Shown piece after piece: positions 47,989-56,556 of a stretch of 64,000 nucleotides of DNA. The stretch spans positions 496,001-560,000 of the forward strand of contig CAWAUR010000011.1 of assembly GCA_963785255.1 (NCBI GenBank). Reading direction: 5' to 3'. Position 1 is the first letter of the stretch. Each line of letters begins with the position of its first letter. Position numbers and translations under genes: made by a program. The stretch comes from Bog-159 sp963785255 (GTDB lineage Bacteria; Acidobacteriota; Terriglobia; Bryobacterales; Bryobacteraceae). The notes under the pieces are model-generated. The model did no database searches, was not told the DNA's origin, and was given only the letters and a program-made list of their open reading frames with translations.

Positions 47989-49012
47989 TCTCGAGGGCCT
48001 CGATTCGTTTTCGCAGATCGCGTACGGTTTTCAGTAACTCAGGCAACTTGGGGAACGCGGTGATGGCGCGCAGCCATTCGTTGGCGGCGAAGGCCGGAGA
48101 GCCGGAGACGCGCGCGCCCGCCGGCACGTCGCCGCCGATGCCGCTTTGCGCATACACGATGGCATCGTCGTGGATCGTCAAATGCCCGGATACGCCTACC
48201 TGTCCCGCCAGCAGTACGTTGCGCTTCAGGATGGAACTGCCCGCCAAGCCGGTCTGCGCGCAGATGATATTATCTTCGCCCACCACGCAGGCGTGCCCGA
48301 TCTGCACCAGGCTATCGATCTTGGCGCCGCGCTTCACCCGTGTTTCACCCACCGTGGCACGATCCACCGACGTGAGGCTTTGCACCTCCACATCGTCTTC
48401 GACCACGGTGACACCGGATTGCACGATCTTATAATGCGTGCCGTCGGCGCGCTTGGCGAATCCAAAACCGTCGCCGCCCACGACTACGCCATTTTGCAGA
48501 ATCACGCGGCTGCCTATCTGGCAGAACTCGCGCACCACGGCGTGCGAATGGGCCAGGAAATCGTCGCCGATGTGCGCGCCTTCGTAGACCACCGCATGCG
48601 GGTGCAGCACGGCGTTGCGGCCGATGCGCACGCGCTCGCCGACCACGGCGAAAGGACCGATAGAAGCGCCTTCGCCGATGACCGCCGATTCCGCCACGAA
48701 CGCCAGCGGATGAATGCCAGGCGCGGGCTGCGGCGGATGATAGAAAAGCTCCAGAGCGCGCGCGAAATCCAGATACGGATTGGCGGAGATGAGACGCGCC
48801 AACGTGGCGGGTCCGGCGAGCGAGCGCTCAGATTCAGATAGCAGGATGGCGCCGGCGCGCGTGTGCCTGACCTTGGGCGCGTATTTGGGATTCGCCAGGA
48901 AGGTCAGTTCGCCGGGACCGGCATGCTCCATGCCGGCCACGCCTGTGATGTCGATGCCGCCGTCGCCCGCGAGCTCACAGTTGAGATGGGCGGCGATGTC
49001 GCGCAGTTTCAT
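47966..49012 (-). CDS. lpxD: UDP-3-O-acylglucosamine N-acyltransferase
   Basis: Transfers the N-linked 3-hydroxyacyl chain from acyl-ACP to UDP-3-O-acylglucosamine in lipid A synthesis, cytosolic trimer. 348 residues, normal length. N-terminal uridine-binding domain (GVAGMEHAGPGELTFLANPKY) and a left-handed beta-helix of hexapeptide repeats from HPLAFVAESAVIGEGASIGP onward. Catalytic His240 in LVQIGHACVVGED, aligned with E. coli His239. A C-terminal helical tail (LPELLKTVRDLRKRIEALENG) acts in acyl-ACP binding. Shows the organism makes lipid A. It overlaps the LOG-family gene downstream. Confidence 0.94.
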   Translation of the reverse strand: MKLRDIAAHLNCELAGDGGIDITGVAGMEHAGPGELTFLANPKYAPKVRHTRAGAILLSESERSLAGPATLARLISANPYLDFARALELFYHPPQPAPGIHPLAFVAESAVIGEGASIGPFAVVGERVRIGRNAVLHPHAVVYEGAHIGDDFLAHSHAVVREFCQIGSRVILQNGVVVGGDGFGFAKRADGTHYKIVQSGVTVVEDDVEVQSLTSVDRATVGETRVKRGAKIDSLVQIGHACVVGEDNIICAQTGLAGSSILKRNVLLAGQVGVSGHLTIHDDAIVYAQSGIGGDVPAGARVSGSPAFAANEWLRAITAFPKLPELLKTVRDLRKRIEALENGKRENI

Positions 49013-49099
49013 GAGCCAACGTACAGGTTAGCGTAATTTGGAGGGATGGCTTGCGGCGTTTATGCGAACGGTGGCTATACTGGTTGCGAGGGAACCGAA

Positions 49100-49189
49100 G
49101 TGGAAATCAGCGGGCGAGAAGAGATTCTGCTGGAGGCCTTCAGACGCCTTCCGCCCGACGACGAATTGACTGCGGCCTCACCCAGTTAG
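49100..49189 (+). CDS. Possible 29-residue small protein upstream of the stress protein
   Basis: GTG start preceded by GAGGGA; reads MEISGREEILLEAFRRLPPD then DELTAASPS and TAG, ending 8 bases before the next ATG. Amphipathic helix-like. It could be a leader peptide, a small protein, or the remains of a longer gene. Weak evidence: only a ribosome-binding-like sequence and spacing. Confidence 0.3.
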   Translation: MEISGREEILLEAFRRLPPDDELTAASPS

Positions 49190-49197
49190 GAGGTGCC

Positions 49198-50082
49198 ATG
49201 CTGGTTAAACGCATCCTTTGTCCCATCGATTTCTCAGAATTCTCGGTAAGGGCCTATCGCCATGCGGTATCGCTGGCCGAGCACTATCGAGCCAACTTGG
49301 TGGCGCAACATATAGTAGAGTTATGGCGATATCCTTCCGTCGGCTTCGTTGTCAATGCCGGACTCTATCATGAGTTCTGTCAGTCGCTTCGCGAGGTCGG
49401 CGAAACACAACTGCAAGAATTGGTGAAGAACTACACGCCGGATGGAATTAAGCCGGAGCTAGTCGTGGACCTGGGATTAGCTCCGGACTCGATCTTGTCG
49501 TTCGCGCAAGCGCATGAAACGGACGTGATCGTCATGGGAACGCACGGCCGGCGAGGATATGACCGCCTGATGCTCGGGTCGGTGACCGACCGGGTGATGC
49601 GAAGGGCTCCGTGTCCGGTGCTGGCAGTATGTAAAACTCCGAACGACTCTGCCACAGGTGAAGAGCGGCGCCACGTGCACCACTTGAACCGAATTCTTTT
49701 CTGTACGGATTTCTCGGAGAATGCGGAGCGGGCTTTGAATTATGCGATCTCTGTGACAACGGAGTACGGCGCCGAGCTCACGCTGTTGCACGTTTTGGAA
49801 AACATCTCGAGTTCGGCTAACGTCGATGACGCCATAGCGCTGGCGACGAAGCAACTCGATAAACTGATTCCGCTGGAGGGCCGCAAGACCTGCAAGATTA
49901 AGACGGCGGTGCGCGCCGGGAAGCCATACGGGCAGATCATTCAATTCGCCCAGGACATCCAAACCGACTTAGTGACTATGGCCGTGCGTGGCCGTGGCGC
50001 CTTGGATCTTGCGGTGTTTGGTTCGACAACCTATCGGGTGATGCAGTTGGGGTCCTGCCCGGTTCTCGCCGTCCACGTTTGA
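49198..50082 (+). CDS. Tandem universal stress protein (two UspA domains)
   Basis: 294 residues from ATG 49198 with a strong AGGAGG 5 bases upstream. Domain 1 (1-150) begins VKRILCPIDFSEFS and ends GTHGRRGYDRLMLGSVTDRV and MRRAPCPVLAV, the ATP-binding G-2x-G-9x-G-S/T signature. Domain 2 (160-294) begins NRILFCTDFSENAERAL and ends VRGRGALDLAVFGSTTYRVMQLGSCPVLAVHV, with the same glycine motif. Cytosolic; probably binds ATP and supports stress survival. Monocistronic, convergent with metH. The 149-base gap to metH shows no clear terminator. Confidence 0.92.
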   Translation: MLVKRILCPIDFSEFSVRAYRHAVSLAEHYRANLVAQHIVELWRYPSVGFVVNAGLYHEFCQSLREVGETQLQELVKNYTPDGIKPELVVDLGLAPDSILSFAQAHETDVIVMGTHGRRGYDRLMLGSVTDRVMRRAPCPVLAVCKTPNDSATGEERRHVHHLNRILFCTDFSENAERALNYAISVTTEYGAELTLLHVLENISSSANVDDAIALATKQLDKLIPLEGRKTCKIKTAVRAGKPYGQIIQFAQDIQTDLVTMAVRGRGALDLAVFGSTTYRVMQLGSCPVLAVHV

Positions 50083-50231
50083 AACGTTGGGCCGCGGTCA
50101 TCTCGAACCGCCAATTGTATCGGGCGATCGGCCCGATGAGCGGAACGAGTCAGTTTATACCAAGGGCTACCTTTCACCTTGCATCGAGGGGTCTGGCATC
50201 GTCGGGTTCGGGCAGATCTTCGATCGCTCTC

Positions 50232-53200
50232 CTACGCCATCACCGCTTCCGTCTCTTCGCTCGCCGTGAAATACGCGCAATCCGGATGGTGAAACACCAG
50301 CGCGCTGACGCTGGCTTCCGGGTCCATCATCATGCCCTCGGTCAGCCGCACGCCGATATCTTCGGGACGCAGCAGTTTCCAAATCGCCTGCTGGTCGTCT
50401 AAGTTGGGGCACGCCGCATAGCCGAAGCTATAGCGCTTGCCGCGATAGCGCGAGGTGAAGCGCTCCTGCATGGTCATGGTGGGTGGATCAGGGAAGCCCC
50501 AATCTTCGCGGATGCGGCGGTGAAGCCATTCCGCGCAACCTTCCGCCGTCTCGATGGCCAGCGACTGCAAGCCGTGTGACTTGAAGTACAGTCCGGCCTG
50601 CTTCCATTCTTCCGACTTATCCCGGATGCCTGCGCCCGCGGTAACTACGAACATCGCTAAGTGATCGCGCTTGCCATCCTCGGGATCTAAGATGTAATCG
50701 CTCAGGCACAGACCTTCGTCGCGCTGCTGGCGGCCGAAGCGGAAAGTATGCAGCGGAGTGTCGGCTCCCGGCGCGAATAAGTGGATGGCATTACCATCGC
50801 GCTCGGCTTCGAAGAATTGCCACACGGCCTTCACGCGCATAAATCCGGCGGCTTCATGTTTCAGCTCTTCCATCTTATGGAATAAGTCCAGCGCCTTAGG
50901 CTCATGTTCCGTCAGATGCTTCTCGAAGTTACCCTTGTAACCCAGATGCTTGCCGTATAACATGTGCGGGTTGATGTAACTCCAGATCTCTGTAAGATGC
51001 GGCACGTCCCGTACTTTACGTTCCAGGGACGGCGCGGCGGGAATCGGAATATCCGTGCGCACTTTGCGGCTGCGCGTTTCGGTGGCGCGCGCGGGCGCAT
51101 GCCCGTTCACCGGCTCGGCTACCGGAGCTTCGACGTAAGTATGATCCTCGATGACAGCGGCGCGCGCGGCCGGGTCCATCAGGCGGTTCATGAGATCGAG
51201 GCCGGTCATGGCGTCTTTGGCGTAACACACCGCGTCGCCGTATGCGGGTGCGATGCGCGTGCGCGTGAAGCGGTCCGAGAGCGCCGCGCCGCCCACCAGC
51301 AGGGGCACGCGAATGCCGGCGTCCTTCAAATCGCCCGCCGTGACGATCATCTGTTGCGCGCTCTTCACCAGCAGGCCGGAAAGTCCGATGGCATCCGGCG
51401 TGTGCTCCTGGTAGGCGCGAATCAGGATATCGGGCGGCACCTTGATGCCCAGATTGATCACCCGGTAGCCGTTGTTATTCAGGATGATCTCGACCAGGTT
51501 CTTGCCGATATCGTGCACATCGCCCTTTACCGTGGCCAGCACGATCTTGCCGCGCATGGCCGCATCGGCCTTCTCCATAAACTGCTCGAGATGCGTCACG
51601 GCAGCCTTCATGGCTTCGGCCGATTGCAGCACTTCGGCCACAATCAGCTCGTTGTTATTGAACAGCCGCCCGACTTCCGCCATGCCGGCCATGAGCGGGC
51701 CGTTGATAATTTCGAGGGGCGTCGCGCCTTCCGCGCGCTTGCGTTCTAGATCGGCCACCAGCCCATCCTTGGTTCCCTCGATGATGTAGTTGGCCAAGCG
51801 TTGATCGAGCGGCAGGTCTTCGGCGCGGACTTTCACGCGTGCGCCCGCTTTGCGGAAATGATCGCTGATGGCGGCGATGTGGAATTGGTTGATGGCGGCC
51901 CGGTGCTCCAGGGTTTGCTGGCGCCAGTCTTCGGGGAGGGGTTCCTGGACAGGCCAGGAGGCCTGTCCTACTGGCGGCGGAGTGTTGAAGAGCAGGTTCT
52001 CAGCCAGGCGGCGCTCTTCTTCGGGAATCGAGGCGAAGCGTTCCAGTTTCTCGGCGTTCACGATCGCCAGATCGAGTCCCGCCTTGGTGCAGTAATACAG
52101 GAAGACGGAGTTCACCACTTCGCGCGCGGCGGCGGGCAGGCCGAACGAGACGTTCGAGATGCCCAGCACCGTTTTCACGTACGGGATGTTTTCTTTCACC
52201 AGGCGCACGGCTTCGATGGTTTCGACCGCGCCGCCGATGTAATTCGCATCGCCCGTGGCGCAGGGAAACACCAGCGGATCGACGATGATATCTTCGGGCG
52301 CAATACCGTACTTTTCAGTGAGTAAGTCAACCGACCGCCTTGCCACCGCGAGTTTGCGCTCTCGCGTGAACGCCTGCGCCTGCTGTTTGTCTTCGTCGAT
52401 ACAGCCCACAATCAGCGCGGCTCCGTATGCCTTGGCGATGGGACAGGTGCGTTCGAACTTCTCTTCGCCGTCTTCCAGGTTGATGGAGTTAATAATCGAC
52501 TTACCCTGGCAGTAAGTGAGCGCTAACTCGATGGCCCGCGGATCGGTGGTGTCGATCATCACCGGCGCCTTAATCTTGCGGATCAATTTCTCGTAGAACA
52601 GCGGGATGTCTTTGATTTCTTCCCGCTCGGTGCTTTGCAGGCAGATGTCCACGATGTGCGCGCCGTTCTTCACCTGGCGGCGGCCGATCTCGGTGGCTTC
52701 TTCCCACTTTTCGTCTGCGATCAGATTCTTGAACAAGCGCGAACCGATTACATTGGTGCGCTCCCCGACAATCAACGGACGATTACTGTCTTCAGCCTCC
52801 ACTAAGTCGATGCCGGAGTAGTAGGCGCGATGCGCGGAAGGCTTCAGCGGACGCGGACGCTTTCGCTCGGCCATCTGCGCGACCATTTTGATGTGCGCCG
52901 CCGTGGTGCCGCAACATCCGCCCACCATATTCAGCCAGCCGTTCTCGATGAAGCGCTCCAACTGCGCGGCAAACGTCTGCGGCGTCTCGTTGTACTCGCC
53001 TTCCACGTTCGGCAAGCCCGCATTGGGATAGCACGAAATTCGCGCGGAGGCCATCTCGTGCAAGGTGCGCAGATGATCAGTCATGAATTCGGGGCCGGTG
53101 CCGCAATTCAAGCCCACCGAAATCAGATCCGCATGCGCGATGGACGAGTAGAGCGCATCGGCGGTCTGCCCGGCGAGCATCGTCCCCATAGTCTCGATGG

Positions 53201-53798
53201 TGCCCGAAACCATCACTGGAATGCGCCGCCCTAGTTCGCGCGCGAGGCGCTGTATGGCCAGCAATCCGGCCTTGATGTTGCGCGTATCCTGGCTGGTTTC
53301 GAGCAGCAGGATATCCGCGCCGCCATCCATCAGCGGTTTGGCAAGATCGTAATAATCCTGCTGCAAATGCTCGAAGGTAATGGTGCGGCTGATGGTGATG
53401 CTCTTGCGCGTGGGCCCCATGGAACCCGCCACGAAGCGCGGCTTGCGTGCAGTGGAGAATTCATCGGCCGCCTGCCGCGCCAATCGCGCCGCCGTCATCA
53501 TGAGCTCATACGATTCGCCATCCACGCCGTAATCCACCAGGTCGCTTTTGGTGCCGTTGAACGAATTGGTCTCGACGATATCCGCGCCGGCTTCCAGATA
53601 CGCGCGATGGATGCCCAACACCACATCGGGGCGCGTCTTCACCAGGATTTCGTTGCAGCCCTCCAGCGCCGGCCCGCCGAAATCCGCGGCCGTTAGATGC
53701 TGTTGCTGCAGCATCGTGCCCATGGCGCCGTCGATGACCAAAATACGGCTATCGAGGGCATCGAGCAGGGCTTCACGGCGTTCGTCGGCGGTGGTCAT
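50232..53798 (-). CDS. metH: Cobalamin-dependent methionine synthase with in-frame repeat insertion
   Basis: Methylates homocysteine using methyltetrahydrofolate and cob(I)alamin, cytosolic. 1188 residues. Homocysteine-binding domain (1 to ~320) with zinc ligands in LNCGTG and VGGCCGTT; pterin-binding domain (~340-600, GERTNVIGSRLFKNLI); cap and B12-binding domain (~640-890, DVHDIGKN near 759 with the cobalt-ligating His); AdoMet reactivation domain (~900-1188, GYAACPN, where GYPACPD is more usual). Near residue 613, in the linker after LLFNTPPP, the residues VGQASWPVQE come from a family A repeat (51947-51971), so the linker is extended without breaking the frame. No upstream cobalamin riboswitch is apparent. 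Confidence 0.94.
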   Translation of the reverse strand: MTTADERREALLDALDSRILVIDGAMGTMLQQQHLTAADFGGPALEGCNEILVKTRPDVVLGIHRAYLEAGADIVETNSFNGTKSDLVDYGVDGESYELMMTAARLARQAADEFSTARKPRFVAGSMGPTRKSITISRTITFEHLQQDYYDLAKPLMDGGADILLLETSQDTRNIKAGLLAIQRLARELGRRIPVMVSGTIETMGTMLAGQTADALYSSIAHADLISVGLNCGTGPEFMTDHLRTLHEMASARISCYPNAGLPNVEGEYNETPQTFAAQLERFIENGWLNMVGGCCGTTAAHIKMVAQMAERKRPRPLKPSAHRAYYSGIDLVEAEDSNRPLIVGERTNVIGSRLFKNLIADEKWEEATEIGRRQVKNGAHIVDICLQSTEREEIKDIPLFYEKLIRKIKAPVMIDTTDPRAIELALTYCQGKSIINSINLEDGEEKFERTCPIAKAYGAALIVGCIDEDKQQAQAFTRERKLAVARRSVDLLTEKYGIAPEDIIVDPLVFPCATGDANYIGGAVETIEAVRLVKENIPYVKTVLGISNVSFGLPAAAREVVNSVFLYYCTKAGLDLAIVNAEKLERFASIPEEERRLAENLLFNTPPPVGQASWPVQEPLPEDWRQQTLEHRAAINQFHIAAISDHFRKAGARVKVRAEDLPLDQRLANYIIEGTKDGLVADLERKRAEGATPLEIINGPLMAGMAEVGRLFNNNELIVAEVLQSAEAMKAAVTHLEQFMEKADAAMRGKIVLATVKGDVHDIGKNLVEIILNNNGYRVINLGIKVPPDILIRAYQEHTPDAIGLSGLLVKSAQQMIVTAGDLKDAGIRVPLLVGGAALSDRFTRTRIAPAYGDAVCYAKDAMTGLDLMNRLMDPAARAAVIEDHTYVEAPVAEPVNGHAPARATETRSRKVRTDIPIPAAPSLERKVRDVPHLTEIWSYINPHMLYGKHLGYKGNFEKHLTEHEPKALDLFHKMEELKHEAAGFMRVKAVWQFFEAERDGNAIHLFAPGADTPLHTFRFGRQQRDEGLCLSDYILDPEDGKRDHLAMFVVTAGAGIRDKSEEWKQAGLYFKSHGLQSLAIETAEGCAEWLHRRIREDWGFPDPPTMTMQERFTSRYRGKRYSFGYAACPNLDDQQAIWKLLRPEDIGVRLTEGMMMDPEASVSALVFHHPDCAYFTASEETEAVMA
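51947..51971. repeat. Family A repeat inside metH, in frame
   Basis: GGACAGGCCAGGAGGCCTGT followed by CCTAC: the palindromic family A core with both ends intact, lying within the reading frame of metH at the linker between the pterin and cobalamin domains. Reading metH on the minus strand it supplies VGQASWPV. Confidence 0.88.
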
Positions 53799-53842
53799 GG
53801 GGACTATTTCGATTCTACCAGCTACGGCCCGCGGCTTTTAAT

Positions 53843-53970
53843 ACCGCTCCCTGACGGTCGCGGCTCAGTAAGTCGCTCCCGGTAAATCGCGCGAAATCGA
53901 CGCGGCTGTTACTGAGCCCCGGCTGTTACTGAGCCCCGGCTGTTACTGAGCCGCGACCGTTAGGGAGCGG
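53843..53970. repeat. Family B full inverted repeat that provides a stop codon
   Basis: ACCGCTCCCTGACGGTCGCG at the left; TTACTGAGCCGCGACCGTTA with GGGAGCGGT at the right, and two extra internal copies of TGTTACTGAGCCCCGGC. On the minus strand the right edge CCGCTCCCTAACGG holds the TAA stop of the glycosyltransferase (53960-53962), a single-base change from the family sequence CTCCCTGACGG, whose TGA would also be in frame. Confidence 0.87.
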
Positions 53971-55084
53971 TGTTCTTGCCCCCGCGCGCCGCCTCCATGG
54001 CGTCCAGCATCTGCCGTCGATAGCGCTCCAGGCTGAATTCAGTGCATGCTTTCTTCCGCGCACAAGCCGCCACTTCCCGCATGCGATCGGGCGATTCCAC
54101 GGCGTCGAGCATCGCCAGCGCCAGCGCCTTTGGAGTTCGCTGGCCGACCAGAAAACCGGTCACGCCGTCCTCCACGATTTCGGGAATGCCGCCCGAAGCG
54201 AACGCCACCACGGGAACGCCGGCGGCAAAGGCTTCCAGAATCACGCGCGGCGTAGCGTCCAGCGCAGCCGATGGAACGGCCAGCAGATCGAGCGAACCCA
54301 GAACGCTCTCCACATCGTCTGTCCAGCCGGTGAATTCCACCGGCAGTCCCGTGGCGAGTTCTTCCAGAAACGCGCAATACCGCATCGCTTCGGGATTTGA
54401 AAACAACGGTCCGCCGCAAATGATGTAGCGGCACTGCGGCGCGGCGTGATGTAGGATGCGCGCGGCGCGCAGGAAATCCGCTTGTCCCTTTTCGAGCGCG
54501 ATGCGGCCGATTACGCCGATGCGGAATTCTCCGCTGTCGCGGTTCCGCGGAGGCAATACGATGCGCCGTACGCCGTTGTACACGATGCGGATGCCGCGAT
54601 CGCCCGAGTAAGCCAGCAGCGGTTCAGCGACAAACCGGCAGGAGGCCACCATGGCCGCGCGCGCCCTCTCCAGCGCGAGGCCCGCCGCACGCAGCGCCGG
54701 CCCATCCAGTAAGCTGTGCGCATGAAATAGCACCGGCGGACCTTTGCGCGCGGCCATCGCCGCCGCGGGTAACAGGCGCGGACCGTTCACGTAGATCAGG
54801 TCCGCGGCATAGCGTTTCGCCAGCGCGCGGATTTCACGGCCCAGGCGCGGCGTCTCCGCGGCAAAACGCGCCATATCCGCCAGCGATTTCTTGCCGGAAG
54901 AATATGGCCCGCAACGGATCGCGTCTACGGTCGACCCGAGCGCGGCGGCGCTATCCGTGAGTTGACCGGCGGGCGCGGCCAGGTGGACGCTCCATCCGCG
55001 ATCGGTCATGGCGGGTATCAGATCCAACAGACAACGCTGCGCGCCGCCTAACTCGCCGAACTGGTCACAACACAAGACGTTCAT
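53960..55084 (-). CDS. Glycosyltransferase family 4-like
   Basis: 374 residues from ATG 55084 (MNVLCCDQFGELGGAQRCLL), which overlaps the 3' end of the Wzy-like gene by 20 bases; a longer frame adds an implausible Cys-rich N-terminus. N-terminal Rossmann domain with GGAQRCLLDLIPAM and LIYVNGPRLLPAAA. C-terminal GT4 domain with IGVIGRIALEKGQADFL, the E-x7-E region DLLAVPSAALDATPRVILEAFAAGVPVVAF and GGIPEIVEDGVTGFLV. Transfers a nucleotide-activated sugar in exopolysaccharide or O-antigen synthesis; donor and acceptor unknown. The last gene of the wzz-wzy-gt run. The stop is part of a family B repeat. Confidence 0.88.
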   Translation of the reverse strand: MNVLCCDQFGELGGAQRCLLDLIPAMTDRGWSVHLAAPAGQLTDSAAALGSTVDAIRCGPYSSGKKSLADMARFAAETPRLGREIRALAKRYAADLIYVNGPRLLPAAAMAARKGPPVLFHAHSLLDGPALRAAGLALERARAAMVASCRFVAEPLLAYSGDRGIRIVYNGVRRIVLPPRNRDSGEFRIGVIGRIALEKGQADFLRAARILHHAAPQCRYIICGGPLFSNPEAMRYCAFLEELATGLPVEFTGWTDDVESVLGSLDLLAVPSAALDATPRVILEAFAAGVPVVAFASGGIPEIVEDGVTGFLVGQRTPKALALAMLDAVESPDRMREVAACARKKACTEFSLERYRRQMLDAMEAARGGKNTAP

Positions 55085-56447
55085 CGCGTACCGCGCATGC
55101 CAGCACCCAGAAGTACAGCGGTAACACCCGCCAGTAAGTGAGTAAGTCACCGGTGAACATCTGGACTAACTGGCCTGTCCAAAAGGCAAAGATCCAGCTG
55201 CCGAAGAAGCGCCGCTGAGGATCGGGCGATAGCGCCGCGCGGCGCCCGGATCGGAGTATTTCGAGACTCAGCCACAACATAGCGCCCAGCCCCACAATGC
55301 CGGTTTCCGCCAACAGGCTGAGATACATATTATCCGTGATGACGGTGTGGCCCAGGTAATCCGAGTAGGGCAAAGTCTTGTACCCGATGCCGAACAGCGC
55401 GTGCCACGGGTGTTGCGCGAGAAATGCGAGCACGACGCGCCAGCTTGCCACTCGTCCGGAAAGCAGTCCTTCGGTTTCACTGAAAACATACTCGATGGAT
55501 GTGGAGACGCGCATCCAATAGGCGCCGGCAAAGGAGGGCAGCAGGATGCGCACGGCTAATCCGCCAGCCACCGCCGCGGCGGCCATGGCCGCCAGGAACC
55601 GGCCGAGCCGGATGCGATCGCGGTAGAGATAAATCATCGCCGCCATCGACACCAGGACGTTCAGCAACGATCCGCGCGAGAAGGAAAGTGTCAGCGCTGC
55701 CGCGAAAACTATTCCGCCGGCAAACAGTCCGCGGCGCGAGACGGGCGCTTGGGAGCGCGGCGCCAGCCACGCGGCGGCGATCATGGTGAGAAAGAACGCA
55801 CAAAAATTACCCAGCGTGCTGGCTTCATAGAACAGACCTTGCGCGCGCCGGTACACACCGCTGCGCAGCCAGATAAATTGCGCGCCATATCCGGCTGGCG
55901 CGGGGAATTGATAATAGAAATCCAGGCAGGCGAAGAGCGCGGACGCTACCGCGATCCAATAGATCCAGCGCGTTTCGGTGAGCACGCTTTCTGGCGCACG
56001 CGCGGATGGCCCGCAGGCGGTGTAGAAGAATACATACACGGAAATGCCGAACAGCAGCACGCGCATCAGGCTACCCAGGCCCACGCGCGCGCCGGAGTAG
56101 AGCATGGCCAGCGCCGCGCTACCCAGCAGGATGAGAAAGAAGATCCCAAATGCGCGATGGAGCGGGGAGTCAGGCACGCGCCAGGAACGCAGGCTGAATA
56201 GCCCAGCTATCAGGCCCGGTATGACGAACAGGAGTGCGGGATGCGGCCCGGAATTGCCCAAAGCCAGAGGTAACGGCGGCAGCAGAAGCGCCGTGGCAAA
56301 GAAAAACATTAACCACTGATCGCGTTTCAGGATGGCCCAGTAGGCGAGAGGTACGATCCCGAGCGGCGCCGCCATCGCCAAAGCCACGGCGGGCCGCGGC
56401 GCGAGGGCTATGGCTGCCGCGTAGATACCTAGTATCGTCGCGAGCAA
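55065..56447 (-). CDS. O-antigen polymerase/ligase-like membrane protein (Wzy/WaaL type)
   Basis: 460 residues from TTG 56447. The frame could be extended 39 residues upstream, but those codons belong to a family A repeat (56449-56556), so the TTG or a close site is preferred. About 11-12 helices, for example YAAAIALAPRPAVALAMAAP, LLFVIPGLIAGLF, LGNFCAFFLTMIAAAWLA. A large periplasmic loop reads MRVSTSIEYVFSETEGLLSGRVASWRVVLAFLAQHPWHALFGIGY, which contains the GR-W-L--HP--G-G pattern of the O-antigen ligase domain. Inner membrane, in surface polysaccharide assembly; polymerase against ligase cannot be settled from sequence. Confidence 0.85.
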   Translation of the reverse strand: MLATILGIYAAAIALAPRPAVALAMAAPLGIVPLAYWAILKRDQWLMFFFATALLLPPLPLALGNSGPHPALLFVIPGLIAGLFSLRSWRVPDSPLHRAFGIFFLILLGSAALAMLYSGARVGLGSLMRVLLFGISVYVFFYTACGPSARAPESVLTETRWIYWIAVASALFACLDFYYQFPAPAGYGAQFIWLRSGVYRRAQGLFYEASTLGNFCAFFLTMIAAAWLAPRSQAPVSRRGLFAGGIVFAAALTLSFSRGSLLNVLVSMAAMIYLYRDRIRLGRFLAAMAAAAVAGGLAVRILLPSFAGAYWMRVSTSIEYVFSETEGLLSGRVASWRVVLAFLAQHPWHALFGIGYKTLPYSDYLGHTVITDNMYLSLLAETGIVGLGAMLWLSLEILRSGRRAALSPDPQRRFFGSWIFAFWTGQLVQMFTGDLLTYWRVLPLYFWVLACAVRDERLVL

Positions 56448-56448
56448 A

Positions 56449-56556
56449 GTGGGGCAGGCTCGTAGCCTGCGGCGGCCTCGTAGGCCGCCTGGCAGCATCC
56501 CCTCGAATGCCGGCAGGCGGGCTGGGAGCCCGCCGCAGGCAGGGTGCCTGCCCCAC
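56449..56556. repeat. Family A composite filling the wzy-wzz junction
   Basis: Starts GTGGGGCAGGC, GTAGCCTGCGGCGGCC and CGTAGGCCGCC, and ends GTGCCTGCCCCAC. Its right edge, minus strand GTGGGGCAGG, directly follows the TGA stop of the Wzz-like gene (56557-56559), and its left edge lies one base before the TTG start of the Wzy-like gene. The left 41 bases nearly match the copy inside the ligase gene at 58374-58414. Confidence 0.87.

Noticed and set aside
53799..53959. Cobalamin riboswitch upstream of metH
   Set aside because: The gap contains only a family B repeat with its own arms; no B12-box-like sequence recognised.
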